A stretch of DNA of 64,000 bases, from assembly GCF_019449565.1 (NCBI RefSeq), contig NZ_JAGRPM010000038.1, forward strand, positions 62,001 to 126,000. The letters run 5' to 3'. Source of the stretch: Rhodoblastus sp. Lineage in GTDB: Bacteria; Pseudomonadota; Alphaproteobacteria; Rhizobiales; Beijerinckiaceae. The translations under genes and the position numbers were made by a program. Under the pieces are notes generated by a model, which was not told the DNA's origin, made no database searches, and saw nothing but the letters and a program-made list of their open reading frames with translations. Each line of letters opens with the position of its first letter. Position 1 is the first letter of the stretch. This document shows, one piece after another, positions 8,026-15,322 of this stretch.

Positions 8026-9534
8026 ATGGCGTCTTTGTCGGACTACGAAATTCTTCTCGCTCCCGCGCGCAAACGCTTCGACGAAAGCTTTGGCGTGAGA
8101 AGCTTGCAGGCAATGGAGGATGCGGCCCGCGCGGAACTGTTCCTGATGTATTTCTGCGCCTTGGGCGCGCATATGACCCAGCCGGTAGAGGGCTGGATTC
8201 GCCGTGCGGGGGTTCGCTGCGAGCAGATGGGGTTCACGCAGGTCGGACGCGCATTGGCGCGTCATGCCTCCGCTGAGGCGGATCATCACCTCTTGATGAT
8301 CGCCGATCTGCGGTCTCTCGCCGCGCGATGGAACGTAACCCACGCGCCCTCCGTCGACGCCGACGACATGCTCGATCAGGCGCCCAGCCCCGGCGTCATG
8401 ACATATTGCCAGCTGCACGAAGAAAACATCGCGGGCGAAACGCCATTCGCTCAGGTCGCGATCGAATATGAAATCGAGATGCTGCCCTTGCGTTATGGCC
8501 AGCAGATTGTCGGGCGCTGCATCGAATTGCTCGGTCCAGACATTATTTCCTGCCTTAGTTTTATCACGAAGCACATCATGCTCGATGGCGCCCACACGGA
8601 TCTCAATGCACGGGCGCTGAACGATCTGATCGAGCGCGCGCCCTGGAGTCTTTCCGCGCTCGCAGCAGCGGGGAAGGCGTCGCTAGACGCTTATGCAAGC
8701 TTCCTTGGCGACTGCGTGCGGCTCGCAGATGCGCGAGCGAAGGGCGCCCAAAGCCATTTCGTCCCTCGACCGTCGCTCAGTTGGCGGCTGAAGGAACCGC
8801 CCGGTTGGAAACTGGATCGGGACAATAATGGGCCAACTCTCGATTGGCTCGCTGAGGTCAGGGCTCTTCGCGGGAAGGCTTTTTACGAAGACGGCCGCCG
8901 GCCGGCGTTCAGAACTCCGGCAGGCGCCTTTCTCGATCCTGACCCAATTGATCGCCACGCCTTTCATGTCCTGGCCTATGATGGCGCCAAACTCGTCGGT
9001 TGCGTGCGCCTCTATCATCTCGATCGCGATGGACCCGCATGTCTCACCGAAAAAAGTCTCGGCGCGGAAATGTTTTCACAGATGCTGCGAACATTGGGAG
9101 CAAGACAAGATGAAATTGTGGAAATCGGTAGATGGGTCGTCGACCCCGAATATCGAGCGAAAAATCGCGATTTTGGACTGAGCGTTCAGTTGGCGGCGGC
9201 ATCGGCCGTCGTTGCTGACGCTATCGGGAAAGCTTCCCGCGCGGAGCATGGCTTCGCGATTTGCGCCGCGGGAACAAAAGATCGTCAAGACAGGATGCTG
9301 ACCCGGCTTGGCATGGCGCCGATCGCCGGAATCGGCCCCGTTTACTGCGAAAAATATCGCGACACTATCAGCGTGCTCTGTTGTTCCTCGGCACAGCGAT
9401 TGTCTCCGCTGTTAACAGGGCTAATCGATAAAATGGCGGAAAAAATTGGACTGCTTAACGCCCTCGGGAATCCATTCCTTTTCGGACAGGAACCTGTCCG
9501 GCACCCAGATCCTAGTTCGCATCCTGCTGGATGA
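8026..9534 (+). CDS. Fusion: haem-oxygenase-like helical domain + AHL/N-acyl-amino-acid synthase-like GNAT
   Basis: 502 residues; ATG 8026 follows a strong AGAGGAGAG site. Residues ~25-235 are an all-helical TenA/haem-oxygenase-like domain with possible metal ligands His80, Glu84, His87, Glu147 or Glu149, His183, Asp187 and His190 (RHASAEADHH; KHIMLDGAH). This is the pattern of haem-oxygenase-like di-iron oxygenases. Residues ~265-450 look like the GNAT-type fold of autoinducer synthases and FeeM-type N-acyl amino acid synthases: EVRALRGKAF, D-x-x-D-R-H-A-F-H, LVGCVRLYHLD, EIGRWVVDPEYR (366-377) and MLTRLGMAPIAGIGPVY. These enzymes condense an acyl-ACP with an amine. The last gene of the MlaC-like/ABC group, it may build an acylated, oxidised small molecule that the transporter moves. 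The function is inferred. Confidence 0.6.
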   Translation: MASLSDYEILLAPARKRFDESFGVRSLQAMEDAARAELFLMYFCALGAHMTQPVEGWIRRAGVRCEQMGFTQVGRALARHASAEADHHLLMIADLRSLAARWNVTHAPSVDADDMLDQAPSPGVMTYCQLHEENIAGETPFAQVAIEYEIEMLPLRYGQQIVGRCIELLGPDIISCLSFITKHIMLDGAHTDLNARALNDLIERAPWSLSALAAAGKASLDAYASFLGDCVRLADARAKGAQSHFVPRPSLSWRLKEPPGWKLDRDNNGPTLDWLAEVRALRGKAFYEDGRRPAFRTPAGAFLDPDPIDRHAFHVLAYDGAKLVGCVRLYHLDRDGPACLTEKSLGAEMFSQMLRTLGARQDEIVEIGRWVVDPEYRAKNRDFGLSVQLAAASAVVADAIGKASRAEHGFAICAAGTKDRQDRMLTRLGMAPIAGIGPVYCEKYRDTISVLCCSSAQRLSPLLTGLIDKMAEKIGLLNALGNPFLFGQEPVRHPDPSSHPAG

Positions 9535-9558
9535 CAAACTTTGCAATCAGTCTGAAAT

Positions 9559-10257
9559 TCACGTGGCTCCGTCTGGCGTTGCGAGCGCAAGCGCGGCCAA
9601 GACTCGTTCTGTGATCCCGCGACACCTCGCGCCTTCGAATGAGAACGCTTCGTTCAGGCTGGCTCCGAGGCGTTGTTCGAGCGCCTTTCTGAGCCTGGCG
9701 CGAGCGCGATGCAGCCGGGTCTTTACTGTAGCCTGCGGCAAATCCAGCGCGGCGGCCACCTCATCGACGGTCATGTCCTCGACGGCGCGCATCATGAAGA
9801 CCGTCCGAAACGGCTGCGGAAGATCGTCGATGGCGTTTTCGAGCATTTTACGGATCTGCGCACTTTCCGCGTCGTTTTCCGGATTGCCTCGGCTTGAAGG
9901 GAAAGCGATGACCTCGGCCGCGAGCCGCCCGTCCAGCTTTTCGATCTCGATCATGGGACGTTCCTTCCTTCGCCGCCCGAAAGCTTCGTTGAGGACAATC
10001 CGCACCAGCCAGGTCGACACCCGGGATTCGTCGCGAAAGCCGTCTGCGCCCGCAAAGGCATGCGTCCAGCCCGCCTGGACGATGTCCTCGGCCTCGACGT
10101 CGTTGCCGGCCACCGCACGCGCAACCCGATAAAGGCGGCGATTGTGCCGCTGCATCAAGGCGACAAATGCCGGCGTGTCGCCGACCCCCGTACGCGCCAA
10201 CAGTTCGGCGTCTGAAACGGCGTCAAGAATCGTTGCCCGCACAGTGCTGTCTTTCAT
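9559..10257 (-). CDS. ECF RNA polymerase sigma factor
   Basis: 232 residues from ATG 10257, preceded by GGGGGGAGT. Region 2 is at ~20-90 (FVALMQRHNRRLYRVARAV and EAEDIVQAGWTHAF, then STWLVRIVLNEAFGRRR), and region 4 is at ~140-195 (LPQPFRTVFMMRAVEDMTVD then EVAAALDLPQATVKTRLHRA). This is the two-domain ECF architecture. The short C-terminal extension (ASLNEAFSFEGARCRGITER) carries a Cys. No anti-sigma gene lies beside it; the DUF4142 and cupredoxin genes diverge from it. A GGAAC-N16-CGTC element upstream on its own strand suggests autoregulation. The trigger is probably envelope or oxidative stress (inference). Confidence 0.92.
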   Translation of the reverse strand: MKDSTVRATILDAVSDAELLARTGVGDTPAFVALMQRHNRRLYRVARAVAGNDVEAEDIVQAGWTHAFAGADGFRDESRVSTWLVRIVLNEAFGRRRKERPMIEIEKLDGRLAAEVIAFPSSRGNPENDAESAQIRKMLENAIDDLPQPFRTVFMMRAVEDMTVDEVAAALDLPQATVKTRLHRARARLRKALEQRLGASLNEAFSFEGARCRGITERVLAALALATPDGAT

Positions 10258-10339
10258 CGAACTCCCCCCGTCTGCTTGGCCCGCAATGTTGATCCGCGCA
10301 CGGCGCACGAAAAAACGCGGAGCGGCCTCCATCGAAGAT

Positions 10340-10395
10340 TTGACGGCCGCGCCGGGAAAAAGTTCCCGGGAACCTTTTTTCAGGACTGGCATCCA
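10340..10395. promoter_or_regulatory. Divergent ECF-type promoters on a GTTCCCGGGAAC palindrome
   Basis: The 12-bp perfect palindrome at 10362-10373 holds two back-to-back -35 elements. On the minus strand GGAAC (10366-10362) is followed after exactly 16 bases by CGTCAA (10345-10340), toward the sigma gene. On the plus strand GGAAC (10369-10373) is followed after 16 bases by CATCCAA (10390-10396), toward the DUF4142 gene. GGAAC with a 16-17 base spacer and a short -10 is the usual ECF promoter form. This suggests the sigma factor drives both its own gene and the divergent operon. Confidence 0.65.
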
Positions 10396-10455
10396 ATGGC
10401 CGCTGTCAAAAATGGGCGGACCTTGTTGGCCCGCCTCTCCCCAAGGAGAACGACC

Positions 10456-10983
10456 ATGATTCATGCACGAAGCATCCTCGCGGGCGCGGCCCTGTGCGCT
10501 TTGGCGTTCGCCGTGCGAGCGCAATCGCCTTCGCCGCTAACCGACCCGCAAATTGCTCACATCGCCTATACCGCGGGACAGATTGACATCGAGGCGGCGA
10601 ACCAAGCGCTGCAGAAGTCGAAGGATAAAAACGTCCGCGCATTCGCGGAAGAAATGGCCAGAGATCATGCCGCGGTCAACAACCAGGCGCTTGCGCTGGT
10701 CAAGAAGCTCAATGTCAAGCCCGAGGACAACGCCACCAGTCAATCCCTCGTGCAAGGCGCCGACAAGAAAAGGGGGGAATTGGCTAAACTGAGCGGTTCA
10801 GCTTTCGACAAGGCCTATGCCGAGAACGAAGTCGCCTACCACAAGACGGTGAACGGCGCCCTTGCCAGTAGCTTGATTCCTTCGGCGAAAAACACCGAAC
10901 TGAAGGGGCTCCTCGATACTGGATTGAAGCTTTTTACGGAACATGAAAAGCACGCCGAGCATCTTGTTGGCGAGCTGAAATAG
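10456..10983 (+). CDS. DUF4142 periplasmic protein
   Basis: 175 residues from ATG 10456 (AAGGAG 13-8 bases upstream). Residues 1-22 are a signal peptide ending VRAQ. The mature part is a helical ferritin-like DUF4142 domain: TDPQIAHIAYTAGQIDIEAA, KSKDKNVRAFAEEMARDHAAVN and FDKAYAENEVAYHKTVNGAL, with the conserved His residues of the family (DH in ARDH; YH in VAYH; EKHAEH near the end). Members are abundant under general stress control in alphaproteobacteria, with biochemical role unknown. It sits directly downstream of the ECF-type promoter and nine bases before the cupredoxin gene, so the two should be co-transcribed. Confidence 0.88.
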   Translation: MIHARSILAGAALCALAFAVRAQSPSPLTDPQIAHIAYTAGQIDIEAANQALQKSKDKNVRAFAEEMARDHAAVNNQALALVKKLNVKPEDNATSQSLVQGADKKRGELAKLSGSAFDKAYAENEVAYHKTVNGALASSLIPSAKNTELKGLLDTGLKLFTEHEKHAEHLVGELK

Positions 10984-10992
10984 GCCGGCGGC

Positions 10993-11322
10993 ATGACAAA
11001 ACCCAAATTCACAATGGCGTTGGCGGCGGCCCTTGTCGCCTTTATGGCGGCGGCGGACGCGAGCGCTGATCCTTCGACGCATTTGATCGTCGTGAATCAT
11101 CTCGCATATGGCCGGGCGCCAGAAGGGCTGCGGATTGGCGACATCATTGAGTGGAGCAACGCCGATATCTTCCGGCATACCGCGACCGCCACGGACGGCA
11201 GTTTCGATATCGATCTGCCGCCCGGGGCAAAGGGCAGGACTGTGCTTAAACGAGAAGGCGCCATCCAATATTTTTGTCGCTTTCATCCTGGAATGAAAGG
11301 CGCGTTGAATGTCGGCCCCTGA
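10993..11322 (+). CDS. Small cupredoxin (plastocyanin-like)
   Basis: 109 residues. Signal peptide at 1-25 (ends ASA-D). The mature ~84-residue domain has cupredoxin ligands: a His in DIFRHTATA and the C-terminal Cys-x-x-His-x4-Met-like cluster in YFCRFHPGMKGALNVGP, that is Cys, His and Met, as in pseudoazurin/plastocyanin type I copper sites. GDIIEWSNAD is the usual strand before the first His. It probably carries electrons or binds copper in the periplasm. Nine bases separate it from the DUF4142 gene, and it is presumably under the same ECF control. Confidence 0.88.
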   Translation: MTKPKFTMALAAALVAFMAAADASADPSTHLIVVNHLAYGRAPEGLRIGDIIEWSNADIFRHTATATDGSFDIDLPPGAKGRTVLKREGAIQYFCRFHPGMKGALNVGP

Positions 11323-11561
11323 GCCGAAGCAGAGCTCGCGCGTGGCAAATTCCGCCGTCAACCCGAAGCGGCCGGTCGGACAGATCCTGCTGCAATAGCC
11401 AGCGAAGCGGCCAATTGTGGCGAGCGCCGCATCGTGACGCCCGGAGCTCTGTTGCGCCGAGGCTGCGTGCAAGTTGAATAAACAAACTGCGCAAACTGCC
11501 GATTATTTATGCATATTGAGACTTCCCATTTTTCGCGTCAGCGCGTTACCCTAAGGCCTAG
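11323..11561. other. Non-coding gap upstream of riboswitch
   Basis: About 240 bases between the cupredoxin stop and the riboswitch. I see no credible gene on either strand. An 8-base direct repeat CAAACTGC (11483-11490 and 11492-11499) precedes an AT-rich stretch (11500-11535) where the promoter of the guanidine operon should lie, but no -35/-10 pair is convincing. Confidence 0.5.
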
Positions 11562-11563
11562 AG

Positions 11564-11672
11564 TTGGCGGCTAGGGTTCCGGTCTCATCAAGAGGCGCTG
11601 GTCCGAGAGCCGCCCCCCGAAGGGAGACATCCTTCGGGCGCACGGCGGGACAAAAGCCCGGGAGACCTCGTA
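11564..11672 (+). promoter_or_regulatory. Guanidine-I (ykkC) riboswitch
   Basis: The hallmark ykkC segments appear in order: GGCTAGGGTTCCGG (11569-11582), CTGGTCCGAGAG (11598-11609), and CACGGCGGGACAAAAGCCCG (11641-11660) followed by GGAGA. Between them a variable hairpin (CCCGAAGG...CCTTCGGG) closes the fold. This aptamer binds guanidinium and commonly controls urea-carboxylase-type operons, as here: the transporter, DUF1989 pair, carboxylase and hydrolase follow in the same direction. It ends about 70 bases before the first start codon. Confidence 0.93.
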
Positions 11673-11678
11673 AGCCAA

Positions 11679-11711
11679 GGGATTGGCAATACGATGGTCT
11701 TCGCCAATCCC
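11679..11711 (+). promoter_or_regulatory. Hairpin, probable riboswitch expression platform
   Basis: Perfect 9-bp stem GGGATTGGC (11679-11687) / GCCAATCCC (11703-11711) with a 15-base loop, straight after the aptamer. Only a short, interrupted T-run follows (GGATTTTTGAG, 11723-11733), so it could act as a weak intrinsic terminator or gate access to the ribosome site before 11744. Confidence 0.4.
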
Positions 11712-11743
11712 TCTCCATGTCTGGATTTTTGAGGGATAGCCGT

Positions 11744-12814
11744 ATGCGCAAGAACTCTTTCCTTCGCACGATTGTCGTTGCAGGCTCCGTCCTCGCCCTG
11801 AGCGTTGGCGGCGCGGCGGCAGAAGCCAAGAAAAGCTTCAAGGTCGCCTGGTCGATCTATGTGGGCTGGATGCCCTGGGGCTATGCCGCCGACTCCGGCA
11901 TCGTCAAGAAATGGGCTGACAAATATGGCATTTCCATCGAAGTAAAACAATTCAACGACTATGTTGAATCGATCAATCAATATACTGCCGGCGGCTATGA
12001 CGCCGTGACGATCACCAATATGGACGCGCTTTCCATCCCGGCGGCGGGCGGCGTCGACACGACCGCGATGATCGTTGGCGACTTCTCCAACGGCAATGAC
12101 GCTGTCATCCTCAAGAACAAGACCAAGCTGACCGACATCAAGGGACAGAATGTCAATCTGGTCGAATTCTCGGTCTCGCATTACCTGCTCGCGCGCGCGC
12201 TCGACAGCGCCAAAATGTCCGAAAAGGACGTGAAGGTGGTCAATACCTCTGATTCCGACATGGCCGCCGCCTACAAAACGCCGGACGTCACCGCCGTCGT
12301 CACCTGGAACCCGATCGTCCTGGAAATCCTCGGTTCGCCGGACGCCCATAAAGTGTTCGATTCCTCGCAGATCCCGGGTGAGATCATGGATCTCATGGTC
12401 GCCAATACTGGCGTCCTGAAAGACAATCCCGCGTTCGGCAAGGCGCTGGTCGGCATCTGGTATGAGACTTTGACCAAAATGCTCGCCGACACCGCCGAGG
12501 GCAAGGCGGCTCGCGAAGCGATGGCCAAGGCTTCAGGCTCCGACCTCGCCGGCTTCGAAGCCCAGCTCAAGACCACCAAACTTTTCGCAACGCCCAAGGA
12601 GGCCGCGGCCTTCACGGAAAGCAAGGACGTTGCGACCACCATGGACCATGTGCGCGAATTCCTCTTCGCCAAATCCCTGCTCGGCAAGGACGCCAAAAGC
12701 GCCGGCGCCATCGGCATCGAACTGGCCGACAAGAAAGTCCTCGGCGACGCCAAGAACGTCAAGTTCCGCTTCGACCCGAGCTTCATGCTGCTCGCGGCTG
12801 AAGGCAAGCTTTGA
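11744..12814 (+). CDS. ABC transporter substrate-binding protein of the guanidine/urea carboxylase operon
   Basis: 356 residues from ATG 11744; the open frame upstream is the riboswitch. Signal peptide at ~1-27 (ends AAAEA). The mature protein is a NitT/TauT (SsuA-like) family binding protein: FKVAWSIYVGWMPWGYAADS near the start, QYTAGGYDAVTITNMDALSI, and VVTWNPIVLEILG. The type matches the periplasmic proteins found specifically beside urea/guanidine carboxylases. It would bind guanidine or a related urea-like compound. First gene after the guanidine-I riboswitch, followed by permease and ATPase. The ligand is inferred from context. Confidence 0.9.
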   Translation: MRKNSFLRTIVVAGSVLALSVGGAAAEAKKSFKVAWSIYVGWMPWGYAADSGIVKKWADKYGISIEVKQFNDYVESINQYTAGGYDAVTITNMDALSIPAAGGVDTTAMIVGDFSNGNDAVILKNKTKLTDIKGQNVNLVEFSVSHYLLARALDSAKMSEKDVKVVNTSDSDMAAAYKTPDVTAVVTWNPIVLEILGSPDAHKVFDSSQIPGEIMDLMVANTGVLKDNPAFGKALVGIWYETLTKMLADTAEGKAAREAMAKASGSDLAGFEAQLKTTKLFATPKEAAAFTESKDVATTMDHVREFLFAKSLLGKDAKSAGAIGIELADKKVLGDAKNVKFRFDPSFMLLAAEGKL

Positions 12815-12853
12815 TCGGCAGTTCCTGACTTTTGTCATCGCGCGGGGAAGAGA

Positions 12854-13672
12854 ATGCGTTTTCTCAACGTCAAACCCTCAAGGGGCCAAGCCCTCTTTCT
12901 GGCCGCCCTTCCCTTCGCGCTGACCTTCGGGGCCTATCTGCTGTTCTCGCATCTCCGGCTGGCGGAAAACCCCAACGACAAATTGCTCCCCTCCTTGGGG
13001 AGCATGATCCAGGCGGTGAACGATCTGGCCTTTCACGCCGATCCTCGAACCGGAAATTACATTTTGTGGCTCGATACGGCGGCGAGCCTGCGGCGGCTCC
13101 TCATCGCCCTGACGATCTCGACACTATCCGCCCTGATCATCGGCGTCGCCACGGGCTTGCTGCCCATGGCGGGCGCCTTGCTCAACCCCTTCGTCGCCGT
13201 GATCTCCATGGCGCCGCCACTGGCCCTTCTGCCCATTCTGTTCATCGTGATGGGGCTCGGCGAAGCGTCCAAAATCGCGCTGATCGTCATCGGCACCGTC
13301 CCGGTGCTCGTGCGCGATCTCGCGATGCGGGTGTCGGAATTGCCGCGCGAACAATTTCTGAAGGCGCAGACGCTCGGCGCCTCGACCTGGCAGATCGCCC
13401 TGCGCATGGTTTTGCCGCAAATGTTGCCGCGCCTGGTGGATTCGCTGCGGCTGCAACTCGGCCCAGCCTGGCTGTTCCTGATCGCGGCCGAAGCCATCGC
13501 GGCGGATGCCGGTCTTGGCTATCGCATCTTTCTGGTGCGCCGTTATCTGTCAATGGACGTGATACTGCCCTATGTCGCCTGGATCACGCTGCTGGCCTAT
13601 CTCTCCGACGCCGCGCTGCGCTGGGTTCAGAACCGCGCCTTTCCCTGGTTCGCCGCAGCGAGGGCGTCATGA
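12854..13672 (+). CDS. ABC transporter permease, NitT/TauT type
   Basis: 272 residues with about six TM helices (first at ~12-32). The EAA-loop motif for ATPase contact is at ~170-195 (EQFLKAQTLGASTWQIALRM). AGLGYRIFLVRRYLSMD near the end is typical of SsuC/TauC-like permeases. The start ATG 12854 has GGGGAAGAG just upstream. Its stop overlaps the ATPase start (ATGA at 13669-13672). Inner-membrane channel of the guanidine-operon importer. Confidence 0.9.
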   Translation: MRFLNVKPSRGQALFLAALPFALTFGAYLLFSHLRLAENPNDKLLPSLGSMIQAVNDLAFHADPRTGNYILWLDTAASLRRLLIALTISTLSALIIGVATGLLPMAGALLNPFVAVISMAPPLALLPILFIVMGLGEASKIALIVIGTVPVLVRDLAMRVSELPREQFLKAQTLGASTWQIALRMVLPQMLPRLVDSLRLQLGPAWLFLIAAEAIAADAGLGYRIFLVRRYLSMDVILPYVAWITLLAYLSDAALRWVQNRAFPWFAAARAS

Positions 13673-14487
13673 GCTTTATCCGCGTCGAAAATGTCTGGAA
13701 GGAATATGCCGACCAGATCGTCCTGGAGGACATTTCGTTCGAGATCGAGCGGCGCGCCTTCCTGATGCTGGTCGGTCCCTCGGGCTGCGGTAAAACCACC
13801 TTCCTGCGCATGCTGCTCGGCGAGGACGCGCCGACGCAAGGCAGAATCATTTTCGACGGCGCGCCGCTGGTCGCCGAACCCGACGCCAGTCGCGGCGTGG
13901 TGTTTCAGCGCTATTCGGTGTTTCCCCATCTCACGGCGTTGCAAAATGTCATGCTCGGCGCGGAGCTGGCGCAATCCCCGCTTCTCGGCAAGCTGTTCGG
14001 CGCCAAGCGGCGCGCGGCGGCCGAGCAGGCCCGCGCCCTGCTCGACGAGGTTGGCCTATCGGGCGCGGCCGACAAATATCCAGCTGCAATGTCGGGCGGC
14101 ATGCAGCAGCGCCTCGCCTTGGCCCAGGCGTTGATGCGGCAGCCGAAAGTGCTGCTGCTCGACGAGCCTTTCGGCGCGCTCGATCCCGGTATTCGCTCCG
14201 ACATTCAGGCCTTGATGAAAAGTCTGTGGAACGAGACCGATCTGACCGTCGTGATGGTCACCCATGACCTGCCGGAGGCCTTTCGCCTCGGCACGCGTAT
14301 CCTCGCCTTCGAACGCCGCCGCAATCGCCCGGAAGAGCGTGAGCGCTATGGCGCAACCATCGCCAAGGACATCGAAATCTGGCCGCCGCGCGTCGCCGGC
14401 GCCGCCAAACCCTTCAGCCGCCCTGGCCGGGACGACCCGGCCAAGACAGGGGCAGAGCCGGGACGGCCCGGATTTCAAGCCTCGTGA
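13669..14487 (+). CDS. ABC transporter ATP-binding protein, NitT/TauT type
   Basis: 272 residues from ATG 13669. Walker A GPSGCGKTT, Q-loop FQRYSVFPHLTALQNVMLG, signature MSGGMQQRLALAQAL, Walker B VLLLDEPFGALD, H-loop VTHDLPEA. The C-terminal ~40 residues (after the nucleotide-binding domain) are Pro/Arg-rich and specific to this ATPase. It energises import of the substrate delivered by the binding protein two genes upstream. Its frame stays open upstream to 12832, but that part lies inside the permease gene and is not used. Confidence 0.9.
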   Translation: MSFIRVENVWKEYADQIVLEDISFEIERRAFLMLVGPSGCGKTTFLRMLLGEDAPTQGRIIFDGAPLVAEPDASRGVVFQRYSVFPHLTALQNVMLGAELAQSPLLGKLFGAKRRAAAEQARALLDEVGLSGAADKYPAAMSGGMQQRLALAQALMRQPKVLLLDEPFGALDPGIRSDIQALMKSLWNETDLTVVMVTHDLPEAFRLGTRILAFERRRNRPEERERYGATIAKDIEIWPPRVAGAAKPFSRPGRDDPAKTGAEPGRPGFQAS

Positions 14488-14496
14488 GGAAGAAAC

Positions 14497-15312
14497 ATGA
14501 TTCTGACCGAAGCGCAGAAGGCGGAAATCGCCGTCAATCGCGCGAATTATGAAAGGCTCAAGGCCGCGGGCCAGGGCGCCGCGCCGCGCGCTCTGCCTGA
14601 ACTGACGAAGAAGGACGGCGCCCCCATTCTCGAAGGCGCGATCATCGCGCGCGAAACCGTTCCCGGCGGCTGGTATTTCTATGGCCGCATCGCACGCGGC
14701 GAGACTTTGCGCCTGTTCAGCGCCCACGGCCGCGCTTCGGTCTCCGTCGTCGCCTGGAACGCGCATGACGTCAGCGAACGGATCAACCACGCCGATAGCG
14801 TAAAGGTGCAATGGAGCGCGAGCCTGCGCAAAGGCCGCGTCATCCTCTCCGACATGGGCAAGGTGGTTTTCTCGATCGTCGAGGACACCAACGGCGCCCA
14901 TGACGCTCTGGTCGGCGGCTCGACTGCCGCCTCCAACGCCAGGAAATACGGCGGCGACCATCGCAACACCCGCGACAATTTCATCCTCGCCGCCGGCAAG
15001 CTCGGTTTTTCACGCGCGGACATCCCATTGCCGGTGACGTTTTTCGCGCCGATCGATGTCGACGCCGATGGCCGCTTCGTCTGGAATGAATCAAGGCGCG
15101 CCAACAATGATTTCGTCGATCTGCGCGCGGAAATGGACCTGCTGATCGCTCTGTCCAATTGCCCCCACCCGCTCGATCCCGCGCCCGATTACGCTCCCGG
15201 GCTGCTGGAGCTGACGCGGTTTCGCCTCCCCGTCCCGCCCGATGATTTCTGCCGCACCGGCAGCGCGGAAGCGATCCGCGCCTTCGAGAACAACGCCGCC
15301 GCTCTGGCCTGA
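14497..15312 (+). CDS. DUF1989 protein, probable carboxyguanidine deiminase subunit (urea carboxylase-associated protein)
   Basis: 271 residues of the DUF1989 family, one of a pair always found before urea-carboxylase-type enzymes. Visible features: VPGGWYFYGRIARGETLRLFS, the HGRASVSVVAWNAHDVSERIN block, and the C-terminal ALSNCPHPLDPAP segment with the family Cys-Pro. In guanidine-using bacteria the two paralogues (named CgdA and CgdB) together deiminate carboxyguanidine to allophanate; I cannot say which subunit this is. AGGAAGAA lies just before ATG 14497. The gene follows the transporter and precedes its paralogue by ten bases. Confidence 0.85.
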   Translation: MILTEAQKAEIAVNRANYERLKAAGQGAAPRALPELTKKDGAPILEGAIIARETVPGGWYFYGRIARGETLRLFSAHGRASVSVVAWNAHDVSERINHADSVKVQWSASLRKGRVILSDMGKVVFSIVEDTNGAHDALVGGSTAASNARKYGGDHRNTRDNFILAAGKLGFSRADIPLPVTFFAPIDVDADGRFVWNESRRANNDFVDLRAEMDLLIALSNCPHPLDPAPDYAPGLLELTRFRLPVPPDDFCRTGSAEAIRAFENNAAALA

Positions 15313-15322
15313 GGAGGGGATG

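Noticed and set aside
11564-11743. 60-codon N-terminal extension of the binding-protein frame
   Set aside because: This is the guanidine-I riboswitch; the signal peptide begins at 11744.
12832-13668. Upstream extension of the ATPase frame (13669-14487)
   Set aside because: It lies in another frame of the permease gene; the ATPase domain starts at ATG 13669 after an ATGA overlap.
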